Assembly (NCBI GenBank): GCA_958450365.1
Contig: CAUEEP010000022.1
Coordinates: forward strand, 124,001 to 188,000
DNA length: 64,000 nucleotides
Direction of reading: 5' to 3'
Origin: Mesorhabditis belari
Lineage: Eukaryota; Nematoda; Chromadorea; Rhabditida; Rhabditidae
This document shows, in pieces, positions 47,401 through 57,989 of the stretch. How positions within the stretch are numbered: position 1 is the first letter of the stretch; each line of letters begins with the position of its first letter. A program made the translations under genes and the position numbers. The notes beneath the pieces are model-generated. The model did no database searches. It was not told where the DNA came from and saw only the letters and a program-made list of their open reading frames with translations.

Positions 47401-49302
47401 TGGCACTCCATACGGAAAACCGATGATCTCATCCGGGTACGCGCTTGTGAAATCCCCAGGAGAGCTTTTAATGAGAACATCGGGAAGCAAAGAGGACGTC
47501 AATAGTGAGCTCCTCTATCAAACTATTCAACTCCTCGTTTAGTTCACGTTCTCCACGTCGGCCCACTCAATTCAAATAGTGAGTACGAGTATGTGGTGAT
47601 GTCGACGAATTGCAATTATCCACTCTACGTCTTTGCAAGGGATCCAATTGTTTATAAGCAGGTGGAAAAGTTAACCCTAGTGATTTAGCATTAATGTATT
47701 CGACAAAAGGTTCACCGCTGAAAAGCAACAAAATCAAACTAAAGTCAAATGACAGGTTAAGCAAGGTCAAAGTCTGGTCAAAAGGTTCAGTCTGGGTCCA
47801 CCAACTGCTAAATTTAGAAAAAAAAGAGGTAAATTTGGCTAAATTTTTGGGCTCACCAAGCTTAGGTTTAGGTTTTGGTTCACCAAGCTTAAGCTTAGGC
47901 TTAGGTCCATCAAGCTTAGGTCCATCAAGCTTAGGTCCATCAAGCTTAGGTTCACCAAGCTTAGGCTTAGGTTCACCAAGCTTAGGCTTAGGTCTATCAA
48001 GCTTAGGTCCATCAAGCTTAGGTCCATCAAGCTTAGGTTCACCAAGCTTAGGTTCACCAAGCTTAGGCTTAGGTCTATCAAGCTTAGGCTTAGGTCCATC
48101 AGGCTTAGGCTTAGGTCCATCAAGCTTAGGCTTAGGCTTAAGTTAACCAAGTCTTTTTGGTGAACCTTGGATTTTGCTAAACATCTCCGAGAGTGTTTAG
48201 CAGTGCTGCCAGCTCCGAAACACCTATAGCTCTGCTTTGGACAAAGATATCAAAAAAAACTCTTTGCTAAATCGATCTACCAATTTAGCCTTGCTAAATG
48301 CTAAATGCTAAGTGCTAAACGTCACAATTTTGCCAAATTTAGCAAATTGAGTTTTGTTTCTTGTAGGCTGAATATTCTGAGCCAGATAAAGGTAAGTTTA
48401 TGTGCTCAAAATTAGCTAAATTCGGCTTGTTTTATAGCTTAAGTATGTCGGAGTTCGAATCTGGGAAGAGTTTTTTTTTATATCTTTGTCCAAAGCAGAG
48501 CTATAGGTGTTTCGGAGCTGGCAGCACTGCTAAACACTCTCGGAGATGTTTAGCAAAATTGGTAAATGTTAAACTGCTAAATCCGTTTAGCAAAATTGCT
48601 AGAAGGTAAATTGGTAAATGCTAGATTATAAATGGTGGATAAATGGTGGTTTGGTGGATCTAGTCAGTTTTAAACCTTTGTCCAGCAAAGCCAAACCTAT
48701 CCAAAGCCTAACCAACCCAACCAATGTCAGAAGATAAAATTGGCCTCAAGATTTCTTGAAAAATTGTCTCGGAAACAACCCTGATTCTGCTATCAGTTAG
48801 ATCAACCAACTCTCAATCAAACTGCTTCCAATTTCACCCCAATAGTGCTCGAACAAGTCTTAAGTCATGATGTGGTTGGGGAAAGTTCCGGAGGGATGGG
48901 GGGCACAGGATTTTATTTTTTTTTTTTTCAACAAGCCTATCCGCCACTTCCACTATTTTGTAGTTCGGTGCAGGTCTTTTTTTCATCCAAATCAAGTCCG
49001 AAACGTGGGGGATATGTTTGCACCGTGTGCCAGATCGCGTTTTTTCTTAAGAAACACATGTTTAGAACGCAAAATGGGGCTGTCACGCAGAAATCAAAAA
49101 TCAATTGTTTAAGAATAGTTTGCTCTAACCATTCTTGACTAATTGACAAGTGAAATCTTTTCAGAAATACGAGGCTGAGGTGACTGAGCTGATGGAGAAG
49201 AAAGGTTGGGTGAATGGCTTCTCAAAGCTCTTAAACATTGTCTCCTCTGTTGACAGCGGTATGTGCACTTTCCCGCCATCACTCTTCAATCTTCAAGGAT
49301 AA
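41435..49302 (+). CDS. Lipocalin C: secreted, long N-terminal region plus lipocalin domain
   Basis: Thirteen exons: 41435-41517, 43041-43136, 43408-43538, 43763-43860, 43923-44042, 44168-44278, 45058-45312, 45642-45732, 45812-45924, 46400-46478, 47361-47504, 47543-47661, 49165-49302. Phases agree; 525 residues. Signal peptide about 1-18. The N-terminal region of about 340 residues is Pro/Asn/Glu-rich, including a Gly-rich helix IGTILNLISLGAKKAKEG. The lipocalin domain follows: GxW in AILGQWYQVVYSPP (GQW 362-364), GPCSMVAYKK, FETFEYSTDG, GYALVKSPGELLMR, a strand ending in HVGP, EYVVMSTNCNYPLYVFARDP and a final helix EVTELMEKKGWVNGFSK. It lacks the CQY-type C terminus of A and D, ending SGMCTFPPS instead. 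TTTTAG ends 3 bases before the ATG (41430-41431). Intron 12 is only 38 bases. Confidence 0.92.
41636..42545. mobile_element. MITE-1 copy carrying a second copy of repeat R2
   Basis: TTGGGTTGGTGAATTGAAAA to TTTTCAATTCACCAACCCAA, TA at both ends. The right arm is interrupted near 42143 and R2 (42148-42525, see 38330) sits just inside the final terminus. Lies in intron 1 of lipocalin C. Confidence 0.88.
43175..43370. repeat. 10-bp array CGATTTAAAC
   Basis: About 20 units of CGATTTAAAC/TGATTTAAAC with strict 10-bp phasing, in lipocalin C intron 2. Confidence 0.97.
43582..43745. repeat. 10-bp array AGTTTTAAAC
   Basis: About 16 units of AGTTTTAAAC (some AATTTTAAAC) with strict 10-bp phasing, in the next intron of lipocalin C. 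Confidence 0.97.
44728..44950 (-). mobile_element. tRNA-derived SINE, copy 1
   Basis: On the minus strand a tRNA-like head (44950-44866, B-box GGGTTCGACCC) is followed by a body with ACAACTATAATATATTCTAA-like sequence and a tail CGGCTGAGAAAATGACAG. Head, body and tail match 60729-60930. In lipocalin C intron 6. Confidence 0.75.
45312..45410. repeat. 19-bp array at lipocalin C exon 7 donor
   Basis: Five copies of GGTTTGGCTATGATTCTAA. The first copy contains the donor itself, so potential 5' splice sites GTTTGG/GTTTAG are repeated. Confidence 0.9.
46243..46318 (-). pseudogene. tRNA-like relic in lipocalin C intron 9
   Basis: Minus strand: a good D arm GTAGCTCATTGGTAGAGC, a degenerate anticodon arm and a T-loop-like GGATTCGAAAG. 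Acceptor strands do not pair. Confidence 0.5.
46489..47115. mobile_element. Foldback family F5, copy 3
   Basis: TACCGTAAATACTGTAATAG to GTATTTACGGTA, with alternating inner palindromes as in copy 2. Fills most of lipocalin C intron 10. Confidence 0.92.
47860..48150. repeat. 15-bp array CAAGCTTAGGTCCAT
   Basis: About 19 irregular units mixing TCACCAAGCTTAGG, CCATCAAGCTTAGG and extra GCTTAG blocks, in the last intron of lipocalin C. Confidence 0.93.
48175..48560. repeat. Inverted repeat with ~85-bp arms
   Basis: The left arm AACATCTCCGAGAGTGTTTA to about 48262 is repeated inverted at about 48462-48556 with near identity, loop about 200 bases. In the same intron as the 15-bp array. Confidence 0.9.
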
Positions 49303-49727
49303 ATTCTATAAATTCTCCTTCTCATTACAATAGGATTTTCATATTTTATCGATTTTATCGATTTTAAAATAAGTCTTTCAATTTTTTTCCTCTTGCTAGC
49401 CGGGCATTTGTGCATTATTTTTGTACATAGATAAGAATTTTTTAACTAAACTTTATTACGTGAAAGATCTTTACCAAAAAAATTCGCATTCCAACTCGTT
49501 TTTTCTTTTATTTTTTATGTGTTTGGATTTTTTTTGAATAAAATCTTTTTAAAAGCTTAAAACTTTAACAATAGAAATCAGAAAGTCAAAATTGTATGAA
49601 CTCTTGCGAATTTCAGACTTAGAAACAAAGTCTGAAACGTAATAAGTTCTAATTGATTTTCCACCAGATAAACCCCTATCCGATTCAATAGAAATGAAAA
49701 GCGGATAGTAACGAATGGTGGTTGGGA

Positions 49728-49797
49728 CCGGAGTCGAACCAGGATCGCCTGCTTTAGAATCGAGACGCTTAGCCACTTGACCAAAGCTGAAAGCTGT
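49728..49797 (-). pseudogene. tRNA-like relic (TCT-containing loop)
   Basis: Minus strand: D-arm GGTCAAGTGGCTAAGCG, loop with ATTCTAA, T arm CCTGGTTCGACTCCGG. The acceptor stem fails and the anticodon loop is oversized, so probably a pseudogene or a SINE head. Confidence 0.5.
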
Positions 49798-50059
49798 CGC
49801 GAGGGACAAGAAAGGGCTTATGACTGAAAGGAAAGGAGAAAACTGGCTAATAGCAAAAATTAGGAGATTGTTAGAATGCTGAATCTATAGACTATAGATA
49901 ACTGAATATCTTATTCATTCTATAGATTTACTACATAAAATTTCGATGTAAATCCAAGTAGGATCGATTTAACACCATTCTGGGTGAGAACGGAGCGCTT
50001 ATGACTGAAAGAAAAGGAGAAAACTGGCTAATAGTAAAATTAGGAGATTGTTAGAAAAC

Positions 50060-50340
50060 TGAATCTATAGATCTATAGATCTATAGATCTATAGACTATA
50101 GAGTTATCTATAGACTATAGATAACTGAATAAGATATTCAGTTATCTATAGATCTATAGATCTATAGCTCTTATTCATAAGATATTCAGTTATCGATAGT
50201 CTATAGATCTATAGATCTTATTCATAAGATATTCAGTTATCTATAGAGTTATCTATAGTCTATAAATCTATAGATCTTATTCACAAGATATTCAATTATC
50301 TACAGTCTATTGATCTATAGATCTATAGACTATAAATAAC
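50060..50340. repeat. CTATAGAT palindromic array
   Basis: Repeats of ATCTATAG interleaved with TTATTCATAAGATATTCAGT. Nearly every unit is self-complementary. Confidence 0.9.
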
Positions 50341-50937
50341 TCTTATCTTAAACTTATTCATTCTATAAGTTTACTAGATAAAATTTCGATGGAAATACAA
50401 GTAGGAGCGATTTAACACCAAAAGAAACCCTCGTTTTTTGATAAAAATCAATTTTAAATCAAATCAAATCTGAAAAGTTGCTCTTTTTTTCTTGATATAT
50501 TATTGAAAATCATATAAATTTTGATTATATATGATCAAAATTAGATAAATTTTGGCTTTTTTATCATAAAAATCATATAAATGTAAGCTGTATTCGTTTA
50601 AAAAAGCTCATTTTCAACTTTCAATTTGATCGCTGAGTCAAAAATCAAAAAAAATCATGTTTCTTTGTTTTTTCTTTTGAATTTTACAAATAAGAGATAA
50701 AAGATTTGTTAAAGATTTTGTTTAAAAGTAAACTTTGCTTGAATTGAAATCAATTCCTCGTTATCTCTGATCGTTAGTCATTCAATTCAACCATTACCAA
50801 CTCTGAACATTCACTACAAATCCACTTCCCCATATTTGAATATCATTTTGATCCGAAAGCTATCATTTTGTTACTTTCAGTGAAAGTTCATTGAATGGAT
50901 TTAAAGCTCTTTTTCTATCCAGAGAATTTAGGCCATT

Positions 50938-50954
50938 GAAAAGAGAGATAGTCG
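50938..50954 (+). promoter_or_regulatory. GAGA-type motif upstream of lipocalin D
   Basis: GAAAAGAGAGATAGTCG, 194 bases before the ATG and followed by pyrimidine-rich DNA. Weakest of the four matches. Confidence 0.4.
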
Positions 50955-51147
50955 TAGTCTGACTGTTCCTTTTCCCCCAAATATCCGCTCTTTTTCAGAC
51001 TCTAGTCCTCTTCTCCCTTGTCCTCTTTTCTCTGAAAGCTTAACGGTCACCGGATTTCTCTTTTCAGCTCTGAAATTTCTCTCTTTCAAAAAGAAAACTC
51101 AACTTCTAGATTTCACTTTTCACCTTTTCATTGTACTTTTATCTATT

Positions 51148-54100
51148 ATGCGGTTATTGTACTTGGCCCCATTGTTGGGACTCATCTCTGCCGCTCCAGC
51201 TGGAAATGATGTAGAAAAGGTAGGTTTAAGTTTGAGAAAAAGAAAGTAATAACTTTCATTTGCCTTTATTTAAAGACAGTTTTCAGCTACCCCCACCAAT
51301 TAAGCCCGAAGAACCCGTGGAACCGATCAATCAACAATTGAACGAGAAGCAACGACAGGATTTAGCTAAGGTTAGTGTTATGTAAAGAAAAGTGATCGTA
51401 TTTGTAAAAAGAAACCTTCAAAATCTGGCATTATAAGTGAGGATTGATTGCTTTCAATACTATCTATGCTTTAAAAAGATCCCGGAAGTCAATTAGTATT
51501 CGATACACTACTGGACAATGAGATATCATATTTGAAAAAAGATCGTCACTTTCGTGCGCCTGTAACTCTCTTGTCTTTACCGTATTTCTAAATATTAATA
51601 TTATCATTGTGTAGCCCTTGAAAAGAGCTTTCAGAAAATGTATAACACTAATAGTTTAAACTACTCAAAGACAAGGGAGTTAAAGACGCACGAAAGTGAC
51701 GATCGTTTTTCAAGTGACGATCGTTTTTCAAATATCATATTTCATTGTCCAGTCGTGTACCATCAAAATGGATAGGGGGGGGGTGTTTTGGGGGGGGGGG
51801 GTGACCCGTTGGGACCCAGGGGCCAAATTAGGGTATACATGAGTTTTTCTGCTGTAACATATTGTATTCACCTATATCGTATTTTTTTTCCCAACACCGA
51901 TAATGCATAACACAAATATCTAAACTCAAATACCCAAGGGAGTTAAAACAGAAGGTGACGATCGTTCTTCAAATATCATATTTGCAACAATCGTCCAGTA
52001 GGTCCAGCTCCAGCTCCATACTCCAAGTATTCGCTCCAAATATTCATATTACCATTGTTTGAGCTCCAGGCTTTCAGAAATTCCGAGGCTCAATAGTTTA
52101 AACTCAATAGACACCAGAGCTACAGTTAGCTCCAAACTGACCATCGTTTTTCGGCGCTATTTTAAGTGACGATCGTTTTTCAAATATCATATTTCATTGT
52201 CCAGTACTGTATCTACTGGAAAAAGTTTTAACACCGATAGATTTTATCGATTTTATCGAATCTTTAAGCTTTATTAATGACATTTAAACAAAAAGAGCAA
52301 CTTTTTAAAGCACTAATTGTTGATTTGAAAGCTTTGAAGCTTTGAAGATCGTTCAAGCTTTAGAAATTCTTGCTTAAACGAAAACCAAGAAAAAAACATT
52401 GCAATGGTTAACTATTTAAAGGAAAATTCAGCATTTTAGTAAGATTTTTTTCAAATTCTGGTATGAAATTGTTTATATTTCTAGGTAGGTGAGGTTGCTG
52501 AGAGTATTCTGGCAAGGATGGGCTTCCGAGGTGATATGAGAAGAGCTCCCACATCATTTGCACAAAATGAAGATCTCAACTCGATTGTTGAAGAAGCGAA
52601 CTCAAATAGAGTCAATTTACAAGGTTTTTCCACTAATTATCTAGATAATTTGTCGAATTATCTAATGAACTTGAGGCATTGCATCTGGACAGATCGCTGG
52701 ATTGGCTCCAATTCCTGTGCCCGGTTTCCCAGGACCACAAGATATCCCAACGATCCCCGGAGTGAATACAATTCCCGGATTAAGCAATTTCAACTATCTT
52801 GTCAGTAATTGAACAAAAGAATATTATTAAAGTTATTAAACTATAGAACTATTAAAATTAAACTATTAAACTATTAAACTAACAAAACTATTAACCATTT
52901 ATCTGTTTAGGTTGGTCAACTTGTCCCTCAGATGATTCCACCAGCGAACACCTTACTCGGCTCATCGATCAGCCGAATTCTGCCAAAGGTTGGCTTTAGT
53001 TCTTGAATATTTTTTTGTGTTCTATTCTATCTAGAGAAATGTCTTCTATCTAGAGCACAGAAGTCTTTATTTTTAGCTTATTTACAGCTTATTACAGCTT
53101 ACAGCTTACAGCTTATTTACAGCTTATTACAGCTTACAGCTTACAGCTTATTTACAGCTTATTTACAGCTTACAGCTTACAGCTTATTTCCAGCTTATTT
53201 ACAATTCCAGGACTCTGCCAAAAACTTGGCTAAAGATGTCTTCAAAGCGATTCACCCAGCTGCAGAGAATGTCGATGTGGCACGAATGATGGGCAGATGG
53301 TTTCAAGTTAGTTTAATTTCAAAAAAAGTTGCATAGTTGAATAAACATTATCAGAATAAAGCTTAAAACTGATAGAGTATTAGATTTAATGTAATTATTA
53401 GACTGTCCAGAAAGTCTTTTCGTTTCTTTTCGTAAAAATCACAAATTCACCAATTGCCAGAATGCTCCTTGCTTACATAAAATCCCCTAAACTTTTTAGG
53501 TGATCAACAGCCCTCATGTAATCCGTGAAGCCTGCACCATTTCACATTGTATGTTTTTTATAGTTTTATATAGTTTATTCGAGTTTTATATCAAGATTTA
53601 TCCACCTAGCACAACAAATTTAGTCGGAGCATTGACGAACAACTCGCTGAACGGGAACACTCCCACGTATTCAGCCACGTTCACCGTGCTCAAGTTTTAT
53701 CGAGAAGGAAACGCGAATGGGCCACCAAGGTAAAAAATTATTATAACGAAATAGAAAGGTGTTTATTTCTTTTGTAGATTTTCTCTTGGTTATGGTTTTA
53801 AGAGTGGAGAGACTGGTCAATTCGTTCTTCACACCTCCAATGCTCCTGATGCTGAGCCATGTAAGTTTAAAACTAACTTCTTTTATTTATAAGGTAAATT
53901 GATACAGTGAATTTAAATTACATGCAATTTATTATAGATTTCATTATTTAATTGAAATTTCAATCAAAATAGGAGATCTGATTCGAATTTCAATCAAAAT
54001 AGGAGATCTGATTCGAATTTCAATCAAAATCGGATAGCTGATTTGAATCTCAATCAAAATAGGAGATCTGATTCGAATTTCAATCAAAATAGGAGATCTG

Positions 54101-56710
54101 ATTCGAATTTTAATCAAAATAGGAGGACTGATTCGAATCTCAATCAAAATAGGAGATCTGATTCGAATTTCAATCAAAATAGGAGATCTGATTCGAATTT
54201 TAATCAAAATAGGAGGACTGATTCGAATCTCAATCAAAATAGGAGATCTGATTCGAATTTTAATCAAAATAGGAGGTCTGATTCGAATTTCAATCAAAAT
54301 AGGAGATCTGATCCGAATCTCAATCAAAATAGGAGATCTGATTCGAATTTCAATCAAAATAGGAGATCTGATTCGAATTTCAATCAAAATCGGATAGCTG
54401 ATTTGAATCTCAATCAAAATAGGAGATCTGATCCGAATCTCAATCAAAATAGGAGATCTGATCCGAATTTCAATCAAAATAGGAGATCTGATTCGAATTT
54501 CAATCAAAATCGGATAGCTGATTTGAATTGAAATATTCTTGCACAGTATTGTATCATGTTTTTAATCATTAACTTTGAATTTTCTAGCAATCTCATAGAA
54601 GTTTAACTCTAGAAATCTAGAATAGCACTAAATTTTACCGAAAAAAAAAACCTTTCTTGCATTAATTCAAAGCAAAACATAGCAAAACAGGTAAATAAAC
54701 GATTTTTTTTAGCAAAATTTGGTGCTAACAAGCTGTTTTAGGCAGAATATTTTACCTAAAACATCTCGTTAACATCAAATTTTGCCGAAAAAATAGTTGA
54801 TTTACGCGTTTTGATGTTTAAAAGCGTTAAATTTGTATGAAATTTTTAGAAAATGGTTAAAAAGCGTTATGTTTTGCTTTGAATTAATGCAAGAAAGGTT
54901 TTTTTTTCGGTAAAATTTAGTGCTGTTCTAGATTTCTAGAGTTAAAGTTAATTCTATGAGATTTCTTAGGTTTCAAATTTTGCAGACTTATGCAATCAAA
55001 TGAGCTCTATCTTTTCTTTTCTATTTCTATTTCTTTTCTATCTTTTCTGAAGAAAGTGTCCAAATCATGACCTCAACATCGGACCAGTTTCGGGTGCTCA
55101 CCTTTGCGCCTTTGAAAATCGACAAAAATAACTACTTTCAAGAATTTCTCAAAAGCCATTTTGCAGAGAAACAATCAAGCTTTTTAATAGTTTAACTAGA
55201 AATTGTGTTAATGCTGTCATTATTTTTAAAAACGTTTGGAAAGGAAGACTGTAAAGACAGCCTAATGTTTGTAATGTCAATGCCATGTCAATCTAAAGAT
55301 TAAGTCCTTTTTTTTCACTAATTTCAGTTTATAGATCTAGCTGACAAAAGTAAATATGTGAAATTGTTAAAATATAGAAAGTTATTCAGCTTTTAGACTG
55401 AATAGTGTCTAAAAATTTAGCCTGATTTTAGTTTGGATCATCAAGAAAGGACCATTGAATGAGTACAATCAATACGATTACGCGATTGTCTCGAATTGGG
55501 TTTGTTTTCATTTTTGATGATTCATTAAACTTTCTATATTTAACATTACCATGTTCAGGTGAGATTCCCAGTGTTTGTAATCGCCAGAGATCCAGAGAGA
55601 TTCCAAAAGGAACACATGAAGAACGTGCTTCAGTTTTTGGAGGATAACAGTGAGTTGACAATGTTTTAAAGCAACGAAAAGAATTCTTAGCAAATAAACA
55701 ATCGAATTTCTTAACTTAATTTTACAATTAGTAAAGTGTTTAGCTTAAAAAAGCACCTTTTCTGGCTTTCTGGCTTTCTCATTTCAACAACCCAGCCAAC
55801 TATTGGGTTGGTGAATTGAAAACTGCGGGACTTTGAACTAAAATTTATTCAACATTAAACCATAAATTAATTCCAAATAATTTCCATTGTTATTGACGAC
55901 TTCTGCCCATTTTACAGGCAATTTACGGATTCCTCTTTCGTAGTAGGATCTTGGTTTGTGTGTGAGACAAGAGTGAGACACAAAAATCGAGGACTGGAGA
56001 TGTCCCAGTTTGAGCACTTTCTTCAAAAGAAACCCATTTTGATGACAATGGAAAAGTTGTAGAGAATCAAAAATTAGGCTTACAGCCAAATTTCCAAAAA
56101 GATACACTTAGTAGTTTCGCTTAAAATGCAAGTTTTGTGAAAATTCGTAACTTGGGCATTTCTTGAAAACCAGCTTTTGAATCGTTCTAAAAATTTGGAT
56201 ATAAGTTTGATTTTTGATTCTCTACAACTTTTCCATTGACACCAAAATGGGTTTCTTTTGAAGAAAGTGCTCAAACTGTCATATATGATAATAGCCGGCG
56301 GTTTTCAATTCACCAACCCAGTAGATTGAGATTAGCCTTGATTTGCGGAGAAGTCACTGTCCAATTTGAGGATTCGGAAATGGTCAGAACAGATTGAAGA
56401 GATAGAGACATATGACAATAGCTCGCAGTTTTCAATTCACCAACCCAATAGTAAAGTGTTCAGCTTAAAAAAGCACTATTTCTGGCTTTCTGGCTTTCTC
56501 ATTTCAATATTCAGCCAACTAGATCAAATTCATTATCTTTCAATTAAGATTTTAAAGCTATTCAATCTTCAAAATACTAAAGTTTTCTGATAGCTTATAT
56601 GCGAATTTTTAGATTATATTAACGTGATGACGAAAGCTTTCAACATGATTTCTCCAGTCGACTACAACGCTTGCCAATACACACCCACTTTCAGCTCAGC
56701 TGGGAAATAA
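51148..56710 (+). CDS. Lipocalin D: secreted, medium N-terminal region plus lipocalin domain
   Basis: Twelve exons: 51148-51219, 51287-51370, 52485-52623, 52676-52800, 52911-52988, 53211-53306, 53500-53548, 53624-53729, 53778-53860, 55432-55499, 55559-55649, 56613-56710. Phases agree; 362 residues. Signal peptide about 1-16 (MRLLYLAPLLGLISAA), then a 170-residue Pro-rich region with IPGVNTIPGL similar to lipocalin A. The lipocalin domain has ARMMGRWFQVINSP (GRW 194-196), REACTISHFG, SATFTVLKFYREG, FSLGYGFKSGETGQFVLH, FWIIKKGPLNE, YDYAIVSNWVRFPVFVIARD and a C terminus with YNACQYTPTFS. It is closest to A in both sequence and splice pattern. The acceptor of exon 4 (AACTTGAG) is weak but required by phase. 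AATAAA overlaps the region right after the stop. Confidence 0.92.
51504..51760. mobile_element. MITE-2 copy 3
   Basis: TACACTACTGGACAATGAGA to TTTCATTGTCCAGTCGTGTA, same hairpin arms as the copies in lipocalin A. In intron 2 of lipocalin D. Confidence 0.9.
51770..52211. mobile_element. Disordered MITE-2 copy 4 with G-run
   Basis: The right end ACGATCGTTTTTCAAATATC...CAGTACTGTA is intact. Leftwards the MITE words are broken by repeated CTCCA insertions, and a run of about 25 G with few interruptions lies at 51775-51802. Possibly a real rearranged copy, more likely a poorly resolved one. Confidence 0.6.
53065..53200. repeat. ACAGCTTATTT array before exon 6 of lipocalin D
   Basis: Irregular 7- and 11-base units TACAGCT and TATTTACAGCT. 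Many units contain CAG and so resemble 3' splice sites just upstream of the real acceptor at 53210. Confidence 0.9.
53950..54525. repeat. 30-bp minisatellite, 19 copies
   Basis: Units of AATTTCAATCAAAATAGGAG plus ATCTGATTCG with grouped variants (CGGATAGCTGATTTG, AGGAGGACTG). Open on both strands because 30 is a multiple of three. Intronic in lipocalin D. Confidence 0.97.
54591..54968. mobile_element. Foldback element in lipocalin D
   Basis: The arm TAACTCTAGAAATCTAGAAT to about 54690 is repeated inverted to 54968. Inner second arms surround AAAATTTGGTGCTAACAA and its inverse. Confidence 0.88.
55803..56321. mobile_element. MITE-1 copy flanked by ~70-bp direct repeats
   Basis: TTGGGTTGGTGAATTGAAAA to the inverted terminus. 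A truncated second right end follows at 56324-56448. The host sequence GTAAAGTGTTTAGCTTAAAA to CAGCCAACTA occurs on both sides (55732-55802, 56451-56522). In the last intron of lipocalin D. Confidence 0.9.
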
Positions 56711-57031
56711 AGAAATAAAACTCTTGATTGAAGATTTCCATTCAAAATCCCCTCATCAACCTCGGGTTTTTCAATGCTTATTCTCTAGAAAACATTCCAT
56801 TTATTCATTTTGTACAAATCGATAAAAGTTTTCATATAATGAGCGAGATTTGCATTTGAAATGGGAAATTTGTGTAGGGAAATACCCGATTGAAATGATG
56901 CTAGGAAAATAGGATAAAGAAAAAGATAAAGTTATAAAGTTTAAGCTTTAAATTGACGTCACCGGTTTCTTTGTGGACCTGGTTGAAGAATGAATACTTG
57001 AAAATGCAAATTACAAATCAAAAAGAATAAA

Positions 57032-57226
57032 GGGGTAGGCTAATTTTCGTCATTTCATTTGCGCAACTCACCATAACTTTTTTCTAAGTTGGCCAATCTT
57101 TATGATTTGAATTTTATTTTGTAGATCTCAATAAGTGCAACAAAATGACATTAAAATCATAAAGATTGGATCAACGAGAAGAAAGTTATGGCGAGTTGCG
57201 CAAATCAAATGGCGATAGCCTACCCT
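57032..57226. mobile_element. Short MITE (~195 bp)
   Basis: Arms GGGTAGGCTA...CATTTGCGCAACTC and the inverse GAGTTGCGCAAATC...TAGCCTACCC, about 80 bp each with mismatches. Confidence 0.85.
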
Positions 57227-57482
57227 AAGAATAGCATTAATGTACCGTAATGATTCCAATAGATGAGCTAGAATGTGATTTCGTTTTGCTAAAGTTAATG
57301 AAAACTGACTATAAGATGAAGGACATGAATCTAGAACCAACAATGTCTAGAGACTCAATTCAAAATGTAAATTTGGCAACCTTTTGGTCAGATCTGCTTA
57401 AAGCCAATGCTTTTTTTGACTAGCTTGACTTTGACTTTGACTTTTTTAACCTAACTCATTGATTTGACAACATTGTATGTGT

Positions 57483-57955
57483 TGCGTCCGATCTAGAAAT
57501 CCGTCCGATCTAGACTGAAGTGAGGTCAAACGTCCGATCTAGAATCAAGCCGATCACTCTAAATCTAAGTCTGGATCGGACGTCCGATATTACATATGAT
57601 ATTCTCCTTAAAATTATTAAAAACTTAAAGAATACTAAAGCCAATCTAAGCTTTGAATGCTTTTGATTTAAAAGAGAAATTCGGGAACCCAATTCTCAAC
57701 ACCTGAAAAATTGCAGCCTTTTTTGAGCTATCTAATATATATGTTGGATCTAGATTGATTCTAGATCGTGAAGTGAGGGCAAACGTCCGATCTAGAAACA
57801 AACCGACCACTCTAAATCAGACGTCCGATCCAGGCTTAGATTTAGAGTGATCAGCTTGATTCTAGATCGGACGTTTGACCTGACTTCAGTCTAGATTGGA
57901 CGTCCGATCTAGAATCAGTTTAGATTGGACGGATTTCCGGATAGAACGTAATATA
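57483..57955. mobile_element. Foldback element rich in CGTCCGATCTAGA
   Basis: ATCCGTCCGATCTAGA, CTTGATTCTAGATCGGAC and ATTTAGAGTGATC recur in both orientations around a 150-bp centre. Confidence 0.85.
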
Positions 57956-57989
57956 AGTACCAGATTCTATACTAGACATAAAAAACTAG

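Larger units (their letters stand above)
49303..51147. other. Intergenic between lipocalins C and D
   Basis: Holds a tRNA-like relic, a direct duplication of about 70 bp (49817-49890 and 49998-50070, GACTGAAAGAAAAGGAGAAA-type), the CTATAGAT array at 50060-50340 and AT-rich sequence. No gene seen. Confidence 0.6.

Noticed and set aside
53944..54531. ORFs on both strands in the 30-bp array
   Set aside because: Pure consequence of a 30-bp period inside a lipocalin D intron.
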